A DNA stretch of 7,440 nucleotides from the NCBI GenBank assembly GCA_030744095.1, contig JASLRF010000069.1:1-7440 (forward strand), written 5' to 3'. The notes under the pieces are model-generated. The model worked only from the letters and a program-made list of their open reading frames with translations, ran no database searches and was not told where the DNA came from. Positions 1 through 7,339 of this stretch are shown piece after piece (position 1 is the stretch's first letter; every line of letters begins with the position of its first letter). The position numbers and the translations under genes were made by a program. The DNA is from Pirellulaceae bacterium (GTDB lineage Bacteria; Planctomycetota; Planctomycetia; Pirellulales; Pirellulaceae).

Positions 1-1
1 A

Positions 2-922
2 CCTCACGGCGATCAGGCGTGGTTTTTCAAGGTCACGGGCAAAGACGTTGCGCTTGAGCCACACGCCGAGGCTTTTGTCGAGATGGTGCGGTCCTTGAAA
101 TTTGCTGAAAATGGCGAGCCATCATGGACCGCCCCAGTGGATTGGCGGCGAAAGGAGGACAGCGGGCCGCGAGGTCCCATGTCGTCACGGTTTGCCACCC
201 TGGAGATCGACGGAGAAGGCGATCCCCTTGAATTGACGGTGACACCACTGCGCTTGCCTGGCGAAGATCTAACCAGTTACGTGTTGGCCAATGTAAACCG
301 TTGGCACGGCCAACTGGGATTACGGCCGATCAGCGCTAAACAACTGCCGACCAAGTCGACGCAATTCGATTTGGCTGGCGCGCAGGTGACGATTGTCAAT
401 CTACGGGGAAACCTGGGCGGTGCTACGACGAGGCCAATGTCACCACCGTCAGTGCTCGACGCGCGTCGTCCAGCGCCGTCTGCAACGACAGCCGGACCAT
501 CGATTAAGTTTGACACGCCCCAGGGGTGGTCGCCGGGTGAGCTAGAGGTCTCGCGAGGTGGGATTCAGATTCGCCGACAGGCCGTCTTTGAAGTCAAGAA
601 AGATGGTCAGTCGGTCGAGATTACTGCGACGCGGATGCCTGGCAATCCTTCCTTGTTGTTGATGAACGTTAACCGCTGGCGTAGGCAAATTCAGCTCGAC
701 CCAATTACCGAAGCAGAACTCGATGCCGAAAGCGAGAAGATCGATATCGATGGGACGGTTGGCGCTTACGTGCAACTGATCGGTGACAAAGACGCGATCT
801 TGGGTGTCGTGGCCTTCCGCGAAGGGATGGCCTGGTTCATCAAATTGCAGGGCGACCACGACCTGGCAATTCAAGAGCGAACTCGTTTTGACGAGTTTCT
901 GAAATCGATTCGATTCGAATAG
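2..922 (+). CDS. Uncharacterised repeat-unit protein, 5' truncated by the window edge
   Basis: I do not recognise a named function. The reading frame is open from the first bases, so the true start lies upstream; 306 residues are visible before the TAG stop. The first Met, at position 83, is not the start, because the residues before it (around GDQAWFFKVTGKDVAL) match the C-terminal end of the same protein (around GMAWFIKLQGDHDLAI, residues 275-290). The visible part reads as the tail of one unit (residues 1-34), a second unit (about 40-140) and a third (about 168-306). The second and third units share a W/F-x-x-P-x-x-W start, a beta-rich stretch, a P-G turn and an NVNRW motif (residues 97-101 and 222-226) followed by Q-x-x-L-x-P-I. 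A Pro/Ser/Thr/Ala-rich linker (about 141-166) separates them. The second unit lacks the closing AWF-x-K segment. The cytochrome c maturation gene starts 41 bp downstream, so co-transcription is likely. An exported or lipid-anchored protein is plausible, but the N-terminus is not visible. Confidence 0.85.
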   Translation, partial: PHGDQAWFFKVTGKDVALEPHAEAFVEMVRSLKFAENGEPSWTAPVDWRRKEDSGPRGPMSSRFATLEIDGEGDPLELTVTPLRLPGEDLTSYVLANVNRWHGQLGLRPISAKQLPTKSTQFDLAGAQVTIVNLRGNLGGATTRPMSPPSVLDARRPAPSATTAGPSIKFDTPQGWSPGELEVSRGGIQIRRQAVFEVKKDGQSVEITATRMPGNPSLLLMNVNRWRRQIQLDPITEAELDAESEKIDIDGTVGAYVQLIGDKDAILGVVAFREGMAWFIKLQGDHDLAIQERTRFDEFLKSIRFE

Positions 923-963
923 ACCAACTGCTCACAGACCATTCTCCTTACGACCAGATAGTT

Positions 964-3900
964 ATGGCCTCAATCACGACCGAAAGCTCCGACTCGTCCG
1001 ATGCGATGCTGGATTCCCTGGACACGACATTATCCGTGATCACGACTTGCTTGCGCCCCTTGGCATCCTTGCGTCTGACGGTTGTGTTATTTGCGCTTTC
1101 CATTGTGATCGTCCTGGTAGGTACGTTGGCCCAGGTCAACATGGATATGTGGGAAGTCATGGATCGCTACTTTCTTTCGTGGTTTGCCTGGATTGAATTT
1201 CAGGTGTTCTTTCCTCGATCCTGGTTTCCGAACCTGCAGAACGTACCGTTTGGTTTTCCGTTTCCAGGAGGTGCCATGATCGGTGCGTTGCTGGCACTGA
1301 ACCTGGTCTCTGCTCATGTTGTGCGGTTTAAGGTTCAAGCCAAGCGTCGGCGTATGGTGGTCGGCTTGGTTGTGCTGTTGGTCGGTATCGTGTTGACATC
1401 GCTGGTTGTCCTTAGCGGGCATAACATGACCGGTTTGCAGGGCAACGCGCCCGCCAGTTGGGCAACGTCGTGGCTGTTGGTCAAGGTGGGCGTGGCCGTC
1501 ACGGGTTTGGCCTCACTCGTTGGGACGATCATGCTACCTTTGGCTGATTCGCGTCGCTGGATTGAACGTGTTGCGCTGGGGAGTTCGGCCGTCATTCTGA
1601 TGGTCACCGCGGCCTGGCTGTTTCTGGCGGGTGAAGGTGCGTATCTTGGTGATGCGGGGATGCGCATTCTCTGGCAGCTCATTCAAGGCGGTTTCTCTGG
1701 GGGGATCTTGCTTGTCGGCTGCATTCTTCTATTCAAGAAACGTGGTGGTATCGTCCTGATCCATCTTGGTGTCGGGCTGCTGATGTTTGGCCAGTTTTGG
1801 GTTGCCAAGTATGACATCGAAGAGCAGATGACGATCGAGGAAAATACCACGGTCTCGTTTGCCAAAGACATACGCCGCACGGAACTGGCGGTGATCGACT
1901 CCAGCGACACGACCAAGGACATCGTCGTCGTCATTCCGCAGCCTCTGTTGTTGCAAAGTGTGCGTCTAGCGAAGGGTAAGCTCGATGGTGGACCGGGGCA
2001 CACTCAGCGAGGAATTCGTGACTGGTTTGGCAGCCCCCCTTTCCTCGACGATCAGGGCATTATTCACCATGACGACTTGCCCTTTGACGTTCAGGTTCTC
2101 GTGTACTACAAGAATGCGAATTTGGAGGATCCCAAGACGACTGAGACCAACTTGGCTACCGATGGGACCGGGCTGAACGTTGTCGCGAAGCCGGTTCGCG
2201 CGGCTAGCGGTGCGAGCAGTTCGTCCGTCGATTTGGCCGCCGCTTACGTCAAGCTCCTGTCGAAGAAAAATGGCCAGGAGTTGGGGACTTTCATGTTGTC
2301 TCAGATTGCGTCCTCGCAGGATATCGTCGAAGAGGTCGCGGTCGCCGACCATGCCTATGAAATGTCGCTGCGATTTGCACGCAGCTACAAGCCTTATTCA
2401 GTTACCTTGGTGGACGTTCGCAAGGACGATTATCTAGGAACAAGTACGCCACGTAACTACTCGTCGGACATCCACCTGGTCGACGCCGATCGCGGTACGG
2501 ATCGAAAAGTTCGCATTTGGATGAACAATCCGTTGCGTTACGCGGGTGAGACGATCTACCAAACTGGTTACGCCGGCCCACCGCAGGTTGCCAAAGAGAC
2601 GACGACGCTGTCGATTGTGACCAATTCCGGCTGGATGATTCCGTATGTTGCCTGCATGTTAGTGGCCACCGGGATGCTGGCTCATTTTCTTTCCGTTTTG
2701 CTGCGGTTTCTCAAGCGGCGTGAAGGGGCCGCGGCGACGGCTTCCGAAAGCGTTGTCGAGATGAAAGCCGCCAAACGACCCGGAAAACCTGGAAAGGACA
2801 AGTCGAAGTCCTCCGATCAAGCCTCGTCGTCAGTCGCCACCACAGCAGGCAGCGAGCACTGGGCTTCGATTGCGGTGCCGGTAGCTGTTGTGGGTCTCTT
2901 TGCCATCTTGTTCTTCCGGGCGGCGAATCGACCGGAGGCCACCCCCGGTGAAATGGACCTGCAGGCGGTTGGCGAACTACCCGTGATCGCGGACGGTCGA
3001 GTGAAGCCGTTTGATACGCTGGCAAGAAACACCCTCCGCGTGATCAGCACTCGCGAATCGTTCAAAGGACGAATCGAAGGTACGGCATTGAAGGAACAAT
3101 GGCCTGAGATCGTGGCCGATTTACACAAGAAATGGCCAGCCGTTGACGCCGCCAGACTGAAGGCGTTGGATGGCGACATCGACGCGGCGATCGAGATGGT
3201 CGAACAAGAAACCGAAGAGGAGCACTACGTCGTTGACAACTATGTCGACACCTTGACAACTGGACGTTTTCCAGCGATTCGGTGGCTGATGGATGTGATC
3301 GCTCGGCCAGCTGTTGCCGAGAAGCACAAAGTCTTCCGGATCGACAATCTCGAAGTGCTCGATATGCTGAAACTGAATCGACGCAAGAGCAACTGTTATT
3401 CCGTCGAGGAAGTTCGTGGTGGAGTCGAGGAGTTCGAGCGTCAAGTGAATGCCGCCCGCAGGCTTGATGTCGAAAAGCTATCTACGTTTCAGCGCAAGCT
3501 TCTCGAGTTGGATCAACGCATTCGTAGCTTCACACAGATCGGTGCGGCGTTTCAGCCGCCGACGTTGCCACCGTTGCCGACACCCGAAGAATTCGAAAAG
3601 GACCGAGCGACTGCGACAAGTAAGATCGACGCTTTCCGGCAAGCTTATTTTGGCTTCATGCAGAGCATCGATTCAATTCACCCACCATTGGCCGTGCCGA
3701 ACGAAGAGGGCTCCACAGTTGGTGGCGAGCCACACAAAGAGGACGACGACCAATGGCAACCTTACTCCAAAGCTTGGGCGACGGCGTTGATCAACGTCCG
3801 AATGTTGGGCCAAGACCCACCACCATCGCTGGAACATCTCAACAAGATCATCGTGGCGTATGGAGGTCGCGAGCCCGAGAAGTTTAACGACGAGGTCCAA

Positions 3901-4980
3901 CGATACAAACGGCATCTGCGCCGAGATGGCCCGCCGCAATTGAAATCGAAATACGCCAAGACTGGACTGACCGCGACCGGACTGATGACAACCGGTTTCG
4001 TCGAACGGTACTTTGGCACGTTTTATGGATTTGAAGCGTACTTCAATTACGTCTCGCCATTCTTCTTCTGCTGGTGGCCGTATCTGCTTGCGTTTGTTTT
4101 GACTGCGACCTCGTGGCTGGTCTGGCCAAAGCCACTCAATCGAGCCGCATTCTGGCTGATTGTCTTTACGTTGGTCATTCATACGCTGGCGCTCGCGGCT
4201 CGAATTTACATTTCCGGGCGACCGCCGGTGACGAATCTTTACTCGTCGTCCGTTTTCATTGGCTGGGGAGCCGTGATCTTCGGACTCGTGCTGGAATACC
4301 TCTATCGCAATGGAGTTGGCAATGTTGTGGCCGCGACCATCGGCTTTGCCACCATGGTCATTGCCCATAATCTGGCGGGCGATGGGGATACGTTCACTGT
4401 CTTGCAAGCGGTGCTTGATACTCAGTTCTGGCTGGCAACGCATGTCGTCTGCATCACGCTTGGCTACTCAACCACCTTCCTGGCAGGCGCGATCGGCTTG
4501 ATCTATGTCCTGTGGGGTGTGTTTACGTCTCAGTTGAACGCACCGGTGCGAAAAGACCTGGCACGGATGATCTACGGCGTCACTTGCTTCGCGATGTTTT
4601 TTAGTTTCGTCGGAACGGTGCTTGGTGGACTTTGGGCCGATGATTCATGGGGCCGGTTTTGGGGTTGGGATCCGAAAGAAAACGGAGCGTTGCTGCTCGT
4701 CTTGTGGAACGCCCTGGTTTTGCACGCTCGCTGGGGTGGCATCGTCAAAGAACGCGGTCTGGCCATCTTAGCCCTGAGTGGCAATATTGTTACCGCTTGG
4801 TCTTGGTTTGGTGTCAACGAACTGGGCGTCGGTCTGCATTCCTACGGCTTTACCGAAGGTGTCTTGCCCATGCTGGCCATATTTGTCGGCAGCCAACTGG
4901 TGGTTGCCGCGATTGGGTGTCTGCCATTGACGATGTGGCTCAGCTATCGCGCGGAGCAGGATCAGGCATTGGCTGGTTAG
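964..4980 (+). CDS. ccsBA: Fused CcsB/ResB-CcsA cytochrome c maturation (system II) heme exporter and synthetase
   Basis: This integral membrane protein should export heme and attach it to CxxCH motifs of apocytochromes c. The ResB/CcsB half (residues 1 to about 585) has helices near 33-55, 98-122 and 131-151, four more up to about 282, and an extracytoplasmic domain (about 283-555). That domain ends in the ResB-type stretch from DYLGTSTPRNY (489-499) to NNPLRYAGETIYQ (521-533). A final helix (about 557-582) leads into a Lys/Ser-rich linker (585-632). The CcsA half opens with a helix (634-652), a DGRVKPFDT motif (677-685) and a large extracytoplasmic insert with a likely coiled coil (818-858). 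It ends in the multi-helix CcsA core from about 1031, with GRPPVTNLY (1085-1093) and the WWD heme-handling motif WGRFWGWDPKE (1229-1239). Likely heme-ligand histidines are His1160 and His1292 flanking the WWD segment, and His118 and His1254 in membrane helices. At 1338 residues it is longer than the fusions of about 900-1100 residues that I know. No clear Shine-Dalgarno precedes ATG 964; it is the first good Met in frame. Confidence 0.95.
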   Translation: MASITTESSDSSDAMLDSLDTTLSVITTCLRPLASLRLTVVLFALSIVIVLVGTLAQVNMDMWEVMDRYFLSWFAWIEFQVFFPRSWFPNLQNVPFGFPFPGGAMIGALLALNLVSAHVVRFKVQAKRRRMVVGLVVLLVGIVLTSLVVLSGHNMTGLQGNAPASWATSWLLVKVGVAVTGLASLVGTIMLPLADSRRWIERVALGSSAVILMVTAAWLFLAGEGAYLGDAGMRILWQLIQGGFSGGILLVGCILLFKKRGGIVLIHLGVGLLMFGQFWVAKYDIEEQMTIEENTTVSFAKDIRRTELAVIDSSDTTKDIVVVIPQPLLLQSVRLAKGKLDGGPGHTQRGIRDWFGSPPFLDDQGIIHHDDLPFDVQVLVYYKNANLEDPKTTETNLATDGTGLNVVAKPVRAASGASSSSVDLAAAYVKLLSKKNGQELGTFMLSQIASSQDIVEEVAVADHAYEMSLRFARSYKPYSVTLVDVRKDDYLGTSTPRNYSSDIHLVDADRGTDRKVRIWMNNPLRYAGETIYQTGYAGPPQVAKETTTLSIVTNSGWMIPYVACMLVATGMLAHFLSVLLRFLKRREGAAATASESVVEMKAAKRPGKPGKDKSKSSDQASSSVATTAGSEHWASIAVPVAVVGLFAILFFRAANRPEATPGEMDLQAVGELPVIADGRVKPFDTLARNTLRVISTRESFKGRIEGTALKEQWPEIVADLHKKWPAVDAARLKALDGDIDAAIEMVEQETEEEHYVVDNYVDTLTTGRFPAIRWLMDVIARPAVAEKHKVFRIDNLEVLDMLKLNRRKSNCYSVEEVRGGVEEFERQVNAARRLDVEKLSTFQRKLLELDQRIRSFTQIGAAFQPPTLPPLPTPEEFEKDRATATSKIDAFRQAYFGFMQSIDSIHPPLAVPNEEGSTVGGEPHKEDDDQWQPYSKAWATALINVRMLGQDPPPSLEHLNKIIVAYGGREPEKFNDEVQRYKRHLRRDGPPQLKSKYAKTGLTATGLMTTGFVERYFGTFYGFEAYFNYVSPFFFCWWPYLLAFVLTATSWLVWPKPLNRAAFWLIVFTLVIHTLALAARIYISGRPPVTNLYSSSVFIGWGAVIFGLVLEYLYRNGVGNVVAATIGFATMVIAHNLAGDGDTFTVLQAVLDTQFWLATHVVCITLGYSTTFLAGAIGLIYVLWGVFTSQLNAPVRKDLARMIYGVTCFAMFFSFVGTVLGGLWADDSWGRFWGWDPKENGALLLVLWNALVLHARWGGIVKERGLAILALSGNIVTAWSWFGVNELGVGLHSYGFTEGVLPMLAIFVGSQLVVAAIGCLPLTMWLSYRAEQDQALAG

Positions 4981-4986
4981 TGTGTC

Positions 4987-6126
4987 TTAGCGATTGCGTG
5001 CCATCTTGTTAAACAGCTCGGCGCGGGCTTGCATTTCCAGTAGGTTGTCGTTGCCAAATTTTTCCACCAGGGCGCGGGCCACTTCAAAGGCGACCACGTT
5101 TTCGACGATCACGCTTGCTGCTGAGACGGCGCAGACATCGCTCCGTTCGTATTCCGCTGACTCGACCTGTTTGGATTCCAAGTTGATCGATTCGAGCGGT
5201 GTGCGGAGTGTACTAATGGGCTTCTTCGCGGCACGAACGACCAACGGTTGGCCGTTGGTCATACCTGCCTCCAGGCCACCGGCATGATTGGTCGGGCGGA
5301 CGTATCCCAGGTTGTGTGAGTCTTTCTGGCTGCTGTCGAATTCAATGGGATCGTGGACCTGCGAACCCGGTCGACGCGCAGCCTCGAAGCCCAGCCCGAT
5401 TTCCACACCTTTGATCGCCTGGACAGCCATAACTGCCTGCGCAATACGCCCGTCGAGCTTGAGGTCCCACTGAGCGTGTGTCCCCAGTCCAAACGGGAGG
5501 CCTTCCACCCGAACTTCGACAATGCCGCCCAACGTGTCGCCTTGCTTGCCGGTTTCGTCGATTAGCGATTTGATTTCGTCGTCGCGGGACGGGTCTAGGG
5601 AATAGACTTCGCTGGCATCTCGCAATTCGAACTGTTTGGCAAGGGGAGCGTCTTGCGGAGGAACCTCGATGCCGCCGAGCTCAACGACATAGCCGATCGT
5701 TGTGATTGCAAACTGTGCCAGCAATTGTTTGGCCAGTGCACCTGCAGCGACACGGACGGAAGTCTCGCGAGCACTCGCACGTTCCAGAATGCCACGGATC
5801 GAACCGAGGTATTTGATTGCCCCCGTCAAATCGCCGTGTCCAGGTCGAGGTCGTTGTAGATCTTCGAGTTGTTCGAGCTTGTAATCGCGATTGACCACTT
5901 GGAGCGTGATCGGGCTACCCAGCGTCGTTTGCTTCCAGATTCCGGAGAGCAGTTCAACGCGATCGGTTTCGATACGCTGACGGCCGCCGCGACCGTAGCC
6001 ACCTTGTCGCCGCTTCAATTCGACATCGATGACGTCTGTGTCAATTTCCAGGCCAGCGGGAAAACCGTCCACGATGGCCAGCATCGTTTTTCCGTGGGAC
6101 TCGCCAGCCGTCCAATAACGCAACAT
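4987..6126 (-). CDS. aroC: Chorismate synthase
   Basis: This cytoplasmic enzyme converts 5-enolpyruvylshikimate-3-phosphate to chorismate, the last step of the shikimate pathway, and needs reduced FMN. The 379-residue product has the family motifs in order: GESHG near the N-terminus (residues 8-12, with His11), RRQGGYGRGGRQ (39-50), SGIWKQTTLGSPI (61-73), RPRPGHGD (92-99, with the second conserved His97), ERASARET (115-122), GVEIGLGFEAA (240-250), TNHAGGLEAGMTNGQP (279-294) and RSDVCAV (328-334). The length is normal for bacterial AroC. The frame stays open upstream to an ATG at 6195, but those 23 extra residues look unlike the family, whose proteins begin just before the GESHG motif, so ATG 6126 is preferred. 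No good Shine-Dalgarno precedes it. The gene converges on ccsBA and diverges from the transporter gene. All motifs appear intact, so it should be functional. Confidence 0.97.
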   Translation of the reverse strand: MLRYWTAGESHGKTMLAIVDGFPAGLEIDTDVIDVELKRRQGGYGRGGRQRIETDRVELLSGIWKQTTLGSPITLQVVNRDYKLEQLEDLQRPRPGHGDLTGAIKYLGSIRGILERASARETSVRVAAGALAKQLLAQFAITTIGYVVELGGIEVPPQDAPLAKQFELRDASEVYSLDPSRDDEIKSLIDETGKQGDTLGGIVEVRVEGLPFGLGTHAQWDLKLDGRIAQAVMAVQAIKGVEIGLGFEAARRPGSQVHDPIEFDSSQKDSHNLGYVRPTNHAGGLEAGMTNGQPLVVRAAKKPISTLRTPLESINLESKQVESAEYERSDVCAVSAASVIVENVVAFEVARALVEKFGNDNLLEMQARAELFNKMARNR

Positions 6127-6163
6127 AGGAACTCGTTTTATCGGGTCGTAGCCTCCCCTCGGT

Positions 6164-6216
6164 TGGGCCGTGGTGTTGCAGCCAGCGCGACACACTCTGT
6201 CGTGCTGGTCGGCCCA
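6164..6216 (+). repeat. Nested inverted repeat able to form a strong bulged hairpin
   Basis: The inner arms CCAGCGCGACA (6182-6192) and TGTCGTGCTGG (6198-6208) pair over 11 positions around a 5-base loop, with ten Watson-Crick pairs and one G-T pair (6187 with 6203). Outside them, TGGGCCG (6164-6170) pairs perfectly with CGGCCCA (6210-6216). The left side carries an internal bulge of about 11 bases and the right side of one. The three non-Watson-Crick positions (6187-6203, 6181-6209 and 6163-6217) are all G-U in + strand RNA but A-C mismatches in - strand RNA, so a + strand transcript would fold better. No T-run follows on either side, which argues against a simple intrinsic terminator. It could be a 5' leader element of the transporter, a small RNA, or a DNA operator. 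Confidence 0.6.
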
Positions 6217-6237
6217 GGGAAAGCGTCTGGTGGATGC

Positions 6238-6258
6238 AATCGCGTCTCAGACTCGATT
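6238..6258 (+). repeat. Small imperfect hairpin in the transporter upstream region
   Basis: AATCG (6238-6242) pairs with CGATT (6254-6258). Inside, GTC (6244-6246) pairs with GAC (6250-6252) around a TCA loop, with one mismatched pair between the two stems. It lies 21 bp beyond the larger hairpin and ends 18 bp before the AGAGGA element. On its own it could be chance. Confidence 0.3.
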
Positions 6259-6352
6259 CTAATCTCCCCCGTTTTCAGAGGATAGTGTGGTTGCGTTGGT
6301 CTGCAGCTCGCGCGAAGATTGTCGCTCCGCCGCCGCTGCCACTGGATTCGAC

Positions 6353-7339
6353 ATGGTGAAACGGTTTCTTCGTCAACGCTGGTTTCTGATCGCACTATTT
6401 GCCGTTTTGGTGATTGGGATTGGTGGTGCCGAGTTGTTGGAGCCATTGGCCGCCAGTAAGACGCTACGAGATTGTGTGGTGGCTAGTGTCTTGTTCTTGA
6501 TGGCTTTGCCGCTGGAAGCAAGCGCGATGTGGCGGTCGATGTCACGGCCCTGGCCGCCGCTACTGGCGGTGGCGATCAACTTCGGATTGCTCCCGCTCTT
6601 TGCATGGGCCGTTTCGCTGGGTTTGGACCCGATCATGGCACCCGGGCTGCTCGTCGCCGCCGCAACCCCCTGCACGCTCGCATCCGCTTCGGTCTGGACG
6701 CGGCGGGCCGGCGGAAACGACTCCGTTTCGATCCTTGTCACGATTTTCACTAATGCAACTTGTTTCTTTGTCACACCGTTGTGGCTGTTGGCCATGACCG
6801 GACAGACCATCGACAACCCCGACCTGAGCTTGTCAAAAATGGCACTGAAATTGGGGTTGCTGGTCGTGCTACCGATGATGCTCGCCCAGTTCGTGCGGTT
6901 GCACCAACCGCTGGCGAGTTGGGCAACGAAAAGCAAGCCGTTGCTCAGCATTTTTGCTCAAAGCGGCATCCTGTCGATGGTCTTCTTCGGAGCAGTTCGG
7001 ACAGGACTACGGCTGGGCGTGGCCGATGCGACTGAGCTGGCTCCCCTGAGATTGTTCGCCATGTTGGTTGCCGTCTGCACAGTCCACACAACCATGCTCG
7101 TGGCGGGCCTCTGGCTGGCTCGGCTGTTCCGGTTCTCGCGCGAAGATCAGATCGCGGTGGCCTTTGCAAGCAGTCAGAAAACACTGATGGTGGGGCTGTT
7201 AATGGCAATATCGCTCCAGGTTTCGATCTTGCCGATGGTCACCTACCACGTGATGCAGTTGCTGATCGACACACTGATTGCAGACCGTTTTCGCCGCCAA
7301 GCCGAAATTGCGTCAAATGAGTCTCCGGAGAGTTGCTAG
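6353..7339 (+). CDS. SBF-like (bile acid:sodium symporter superfamily, YfeH-type) membrane transporter
   Basis: This is a polytopic inner membrane protein of 328 residues with about ten hydrophobic helices, the usual size and topology for the SBF-like branch of the bile acid:sodium symporter superfamily. Two signature regions fit the family: ATPCTLASASVWTRRAGGND in the middle (from residue 104), which matches the first crossover-helix region, and FASSQKTLMVG (271-281), which matches the second. The substrate cannot be told from sequence, and members are not necessarily bile acid carriers. ATG 6353 places Met directly before a basic segment and the first helix (about 10-28), as expected for the family. 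An in-frame GTG at 6287 would add 22 residues and has AGAGGA four bases upstream (6277-6282), so the longer form cannot be ruled out. The gene diverges from aroC. Related arsenite (ACR3) carriers are less likely, given the motifs and the lack of neighbouring ars genes. Confidence 0.85.
   Translation: MVKRFLRQRWFLIALFAVLVIGIGGAELLEPLAASKTLRDCVVASVLFLMALPLEASAMWRSMSRPWPPLLAVAINFGLLPLFAWAVSLGLDPIMAPGLLVAAATPCTLASASVWTRRAGGNDSVSILVTIFTNATCFFVTPLWLLAMTGQTIDNPDLSLSKMALKLGLLVVLPMMLAQFVRLHQPLASWATKSKPLLSIFAQSGILSMVFFGAVRTGLRLGVADATELAPLRLFAMLVAVCTVHTTMLVAGLWLARLFRFSREDQIAVAFASSQKTLMVGLLMAISLQVSILPMVTYHVMQLLIDTLIADRFRRQAEIASNESPESC

Larger units (their letters stand above)
6127..6352. promoter_or_regulatory. 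Divergent intergenic region between aroC and the transporter gene
   Basis: This 226-bp spacer must hold the start signals for aroC (leftward) and probably for the transporter (rightward). I cannot place a convincing -35/-10 pair on either strand. What is visible is a strong bulged hairpin (6164-6216), a smaller hairpin (6238-6258) and a purine-rich AGAGGA at 6277-6282. A GAGGGGAGG run on the - strand (about 6152-6160) lies too far from the aroC ATG to be its ribosome binding site. No RNA gene is recognisable. Confidence 0.5.

Noticed and set aside
3673..4443. A long open frame (256 codons) on the - strand inside the ccsBA gene
   Set aside because: It lies wholly opposite a well-supported coding region, is rich in Arg, Gln and His as expected of an antisense shadow, and shows no recognisable domain.
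964..4980. Possible CxxCH heme attachment site within the fusion protein, or a split into two genes
   Set aside because: I see no CxxCH in the protein, and the frame is uninterrupted through the linker between the ResB and CcsA halves, so it is a true fusion and not itself a c-type cytochrome.
5239..5260. A perfect hairpin (GACCAACGG, loop TTGG, CCGTTGGTC) inside aroC
   Set aside because: It falls in the codons for the conserved MTNGQPLV segment and is explained by coding constraint; no T-run or other regulatory sign accompanies it.
6127..6195. An N-terminal extension of AroC by 23 residues from an ATG at 6195
   Set aside because: Chorismate synthases start a few residues before the GESHG motif; the extension is Cys/Arg/Pro-rich and overlaps the hairpin region, so it is probably untranslated.
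6257..6262. A TCTAAT -10-like box in the divergent spacer
   Set aside because: No matching -35 hexamer lies about 17 bp upstream, and a single loose hexamer is not enough to call a promoter.
5869..6285. A 138-codon + strand open frame over the aroC start and the divergent spacer
   Set aside because: Most of it is antisense to the conserved N-terminal motifs of chorismate synthase, and its product resembles no family I know.
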